Source: Pyrinomonadaceae bacterium (GTDB lineage Bacteria > Acidobacteriota > Blastocatellia > Pyrinomonadales > Pyrinomonadaceae). Taken from it: a DNA stretch of 64,000 bases. Every line of letters begins with the position of its first letter. The first letter of the stretch is position 1. A program made the translations under genes and the position numbers. Below the pieces are notes generated by a model. It searched no databases. It saw only the letters and a program-made list of their open reading frames with translations, and had not been told where the DNA came from. Of the stretch, positions 61,914 through 64,000 are shown piece after piece. The stretch covers positions 1-64,000 of the forward strand of contig JAHCHG010000012.1 of assembly GCA_026129865.1 (NCBI GenBank). Direction: 5' to 3'.

Positions 61914-62978
61914 TTATTTTTCTAACACTTTTTTCTTAAAGGCAGGGGGCATTACGCTGTTGTCAAAAACATCATAAGCCGCCGAAACCGGATCCGGCAG
62001 TCCCGCTTCTTCGGCAACCGCAAGTTCACTTTCAAGATAATTCGAAACATCTTCTACTACCTTGTCCATTTCCTCCTTGGATAAAATTTTCTCTTCAGTT
62101 AGATAATGTTCAAAACGCGCTATCGGATCGTTATTTTTTGCCCAATGTTCGATCTCGCCTTTTGGAACGTAAGATTGATTGTCATGTTCGGCGTGACCTT
62201 TTCGGCGATATGTCAGAGCTTCGATCAAAACCGAACCGTTTCCGCCGCGGGCATGTTCGACGGCTGTTTTCATCGTTTCATAACAAGCGACGATATCGTT
62301 TCCGTCAACCTGAAGTCCTAAAATTCCGTAACCGACGGCTTTATCGACGAATGCTTCACAATTTGCCTGGTTGCGCGTCGGCGTGGAATAGGCATAACCG
62401 TTGTTTTCAATGACAGTTATCAACGGCAGCTTTTGAACCGCTCCGAAATTAACGCCTTCATGAAAAGCACCGGTCGAACTCGCGCCTTCGCCAAGATACG
62501 CGACCGCGACACGGTTTTCTTTCTTCATCCGTGCGGCGAGCAAAATTCCGGTCATGACCGGTATCATATCGCCAAGGTGCGAGATCGGACCGACAAAACC
62601 CTTCTCAAGATCGGCAAAATGAAACTGCACATCTGTCGCCCGGCTCGGCGCATTTGCTTTGCCGAGATACTGTGCGAAGATCGTGCGCGGTAATATTCCT
62701 TTAACAAAAACAGCGCCGATATCACGGATCAGCGGAGCGATGAAGTCCTGCGGTTCAAGCGCAAACGCCGTTCCGACAGCCGTCGCTTCCTGCCCCAAAC
62801 TCGTAAAAACGCCGCCGGTCAGCTTTGATTGCCGTTTAAGACGCACTGTTATCTCGTCGAACATCCGCGTCATTTTCAAATAACGGTAGAGTTCGGCGAC
62901 CTGATCTTTACTCAGCGAAGTTTCCGTCGTACAGCTGAGCGGTTTCTTAAAGTTCTTTAATCCCGATTTCGAAGTCAT
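61914..62978 (-). CDS. pdhA: Pyruvate/2-oxoacid dehydrogenase E1 component, alpha subunit
   Basis: 354 residues from the ATG at 62978 (63059 also open). TPP-binding motif 'VAVAYLGEGASSTGAFHEGV' to 'VIENNGYAYSTPTRNQA' (GDG-type variant GEG, ending in NN), 'YRYLKMTRMFDEITVRLKRQ', 'GQEATAVGTAFALEPQDFIA', 'ALTYRRKGHAEHDNQSYVPK'. The alpha subunit holds TPP and works with the beta subunit encoded at 54773. The wide separation from beta is unusual. Confidence 0.93.
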   Translation of the reverse strand: MTSKSGLKNFKKPLSCTTETSLSKDQVAELYRYLKMTRMFDEITVRLKRQSKLTGGVFTSLGQEATAVGTAFALEPQDFIAPLIRDIGAVFVKGILPRTIFAQYLGKANAPSRATDVQFHFADLEKGFVGPISHLGDMIPVMTGILLAARMKKENRVAVAYLGEGASSTGAFHEGVNFGAVQKLPLITVIENNGYAYSTPTRNQANCEAFVDKAVGYGILGLQVDGNDIVACYETMKTAVEHARGGNGSVLIEALTYRRKGHAEHDNQSYVPKGEIEHWAKNNDPIARFEHYLTEEKILSKEEMDKVVEDVSNYLESELAVAEEAGLPDPVSAAYDVFDNSVMPPAFKKKVLEK

Positions 62979-63085
62979 GTGTAAATAATCTATCAAAAAT
63001 ATGCGACCGAATAAACGCCGATTTTGCGGATATTTAGAACGAACGAGACGCCCGAGCACATAAGTCGCGCAGCTGTTTTCTTCAG

Positions 63086-63337
63086 CTAACCGATTTTTCG
63101 TACGAAATATTTCCCGATTCCGTAAAGACTGATCAAGAACCAGAGAACCTCGACGATGAACGCCGCAAGGTTAAAGGCATATAGAAGCGAGAATGCGATC
63201 ATGCCGGCACCGGCGGCATTTAGGACGGAATAGATCAATTGTTCGCTTCGTATTTTAGCGGATTGAAGGAGAACGTAAGTAATGATGATCGTTGCGACTC
63301 CGAGTGTGCCGATGATGTCGTACCATGCAATTTGCAT
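63086..63337 (-). CDS. CBU_0592-like small membrane protein
   Basis: 83 residues, three hydrophobic segments: 'WYDIIGTLGVATIIITYVLL', 'LIYSVLNAAGAGMIAFSLLY', 'AAFIVEVLWFLISLYGIGKY'. 'NAAGAGMIAFSLLYAFNLAA' with 'EVLWFLIS' is typical of the small CBU_0592-type membrane domain. Function unknown; sometimes linked to transporters. Single small gene. Confidence 0.8.
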   Translation of the reverse strand: MQIAWYDIIGTLGVATIIITYVLLQSAKIRSEQLIYSVLNAAGAGMIAFSLLYAFNLAAFIVEVLWFLISLYGIGKYFVRKIG

Positions 63338-63456
63338 AAAAATAGCGGTCGTCGCGTGAGCGCCCGCGGCGCATCCATCAGGACGCGAAAAAACTCGGTG
63401 AGCGAAGGCATTTGGGAATAATCAGACCGCAGTAAACCGAATATGTCCCCAGGCTA

Positions 63457-64000
63457 TTAACGATTTTCCGAAACTTGCAGCTTCGCAACGTACCCCTTCG
63501 GTCCAACCGCCCAGACCGCGGCTTTTCCAAACGCGCGGACGGCATTGTAATTTTCCGAGTCTAAATTTTTCCACGTCTTTCCGCCGTCAAGCGAAATGTC
63601 CGAACCGCTCGAACCGACGGCGACGATCGTTTTTTTATCGATAAAATCGACTGCGGAACGATACCCGTTTAAGCCCGTCGCAGATTTCCAGGTCTTTCCG
63701 CCATCCGATGTAAAAGCCAGATTGTTACCGCGTTCTTTGTCCTTTTCGTAGTTTCCGCCGACGATGACTCCGTTTTTCGCGTCGCGCATCGCGATCGAAA
63801 AGATGCCGCTGCCCGGAGTTCCTTTGACGACCGGCGTGTCGGCGACAAACCAGGTCAGCCCGCGATTATTCGAGCGAAAAACGCGCGTATCGTTTCCGCC
63901 CGAAACCAGAAAGACGTCATTCTTGCCGTTTACGATCAAACATGTTCCGCTCGCTGCAAACGCGGCTTCGCCTTCTTTTGCGCGCGGCATTTTGTCCTCG
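63457..64000 (-). CDS. YCF48/BNR-type beta-propeller protein (C-terminal part)
   Basis: At least 181 residues; the frame is open to the window edge (it reads E-D-K before 'MPRAKEGEAAFAASGTCLIV'), so the N-terminal part lies beyond 64000. Repeats with 'FRSNNRGLTWFVADTPVV', 'FTSDGGKTWKSATGLNGYRS' and 'SLDGGKTWKNLDSEN' carry the SxDGGxTW Asp-box of BNR/sialidase-like and Ycf48-like propellers. Known homologues are extracytoplasmic 'oxidoreductase'-named propeller proteins without proven activity. Confidence 0.85.
   Translation of the reverse strand, partial: EDKMPRAKEGEAAFAASGTCLIVNGKNDVFLVSGGNDTRVFRSNNRGLTWFVADTPVVKGTPGSGIFSIAMRDAKNGVIVGGNYEKDKERGNNLAFTSDGGKTWKSATGLNGYRSAVDFIDKKTIVAVGSSGSDISLDGGKTWKNLDSENYNAVRAFGKAAVWAVGPKGYVAKLQVSENR

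Overview
This is a bacterial chromosomal window of moderate GC. The best inference is Acidobacteriota, class Blastocatellia (Pyrinomonadales-like). The support is a delta-60/FG-GAP secreted giant with 'FRPSTGEWW' repeats, a serine/threonine kinase fused to TolB-like and TPR modules, many small secreted proteins of unknown function, and abundant short intergenic hairpins of REP type. No rRNA, tRNA, CRISPR or prophage genes were seen. There is one tmRNA gene (ssrA).

Layout. 0-9 kb: YceI protein, flavin disulfide reductase, SLC13-type permease, the 1122-residue secreted repeat protein and a DUF2585 membrane protein. 9-17.6 kb: glycosyltransferase, SDR / SRPBCC / zinc alcohol dehydrogenase group, methyltransferase, murA, and a zinc-ribbon/propeller protein. 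17.6-20.4 kb: an arsenosugar-type cluster (arsS, CMD peroxidase-like gene, a broken arsM remnant, DUF2064 glycosyltransferase). 20.4-24.2 kb: alaS, split into two fragments by a 795-bp insertion carrying a BrnT-type toxin-antitoxin pair and hairpin repeats. 24.2-28.2 kb: Lrp regulator with EamA exporter, aldehyde dehydrogenase, SH3 protein. 28.3-36.7 kb: surface polysaccharide cluster (GT4, GT2, Wzm/Wzt-like ABC exporter, methyltransferase, multi-TM protein, large GT2). 36.7-54.4 kb: small secreted proteins, peroxiredoxin, ssrA, metallophosphoesterase, two paralogous secreted lipases, kinase-TPR protein, secreted metallopeptidase operon. 54.4-64 kb: pyruvate dehydrogenase E1 beta and E1 alpha lying 6 kb apart, a RAYT/IS200-like element with terminal inverted repeats, M14 peptidase, MBL hydrolase, YqhA, NhaA, and a propeller protein cut by the window end.

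The main unusual theme is small palindromic mobile DNA. A single-copy Y1 transposase (RAYT) is bounded by 35-bp inverted repeats (34/35 match). Hairpins with shared loops but covarying stems are scattered between genes, and one inverted pair sits in frame inside alaS. The most striking locus is alaS itself. Removing exactly 795 bp between two 13-bp near-identical direct repeats would restore one continuous AlaRS reading frame of about 959 residues. The one mismatch between the repeats turns a Tyr codon into the stop that ends the N-terminal fragment. The repeats also supply the ATG of both the toxin gene and the C-terminal alaS fragment.
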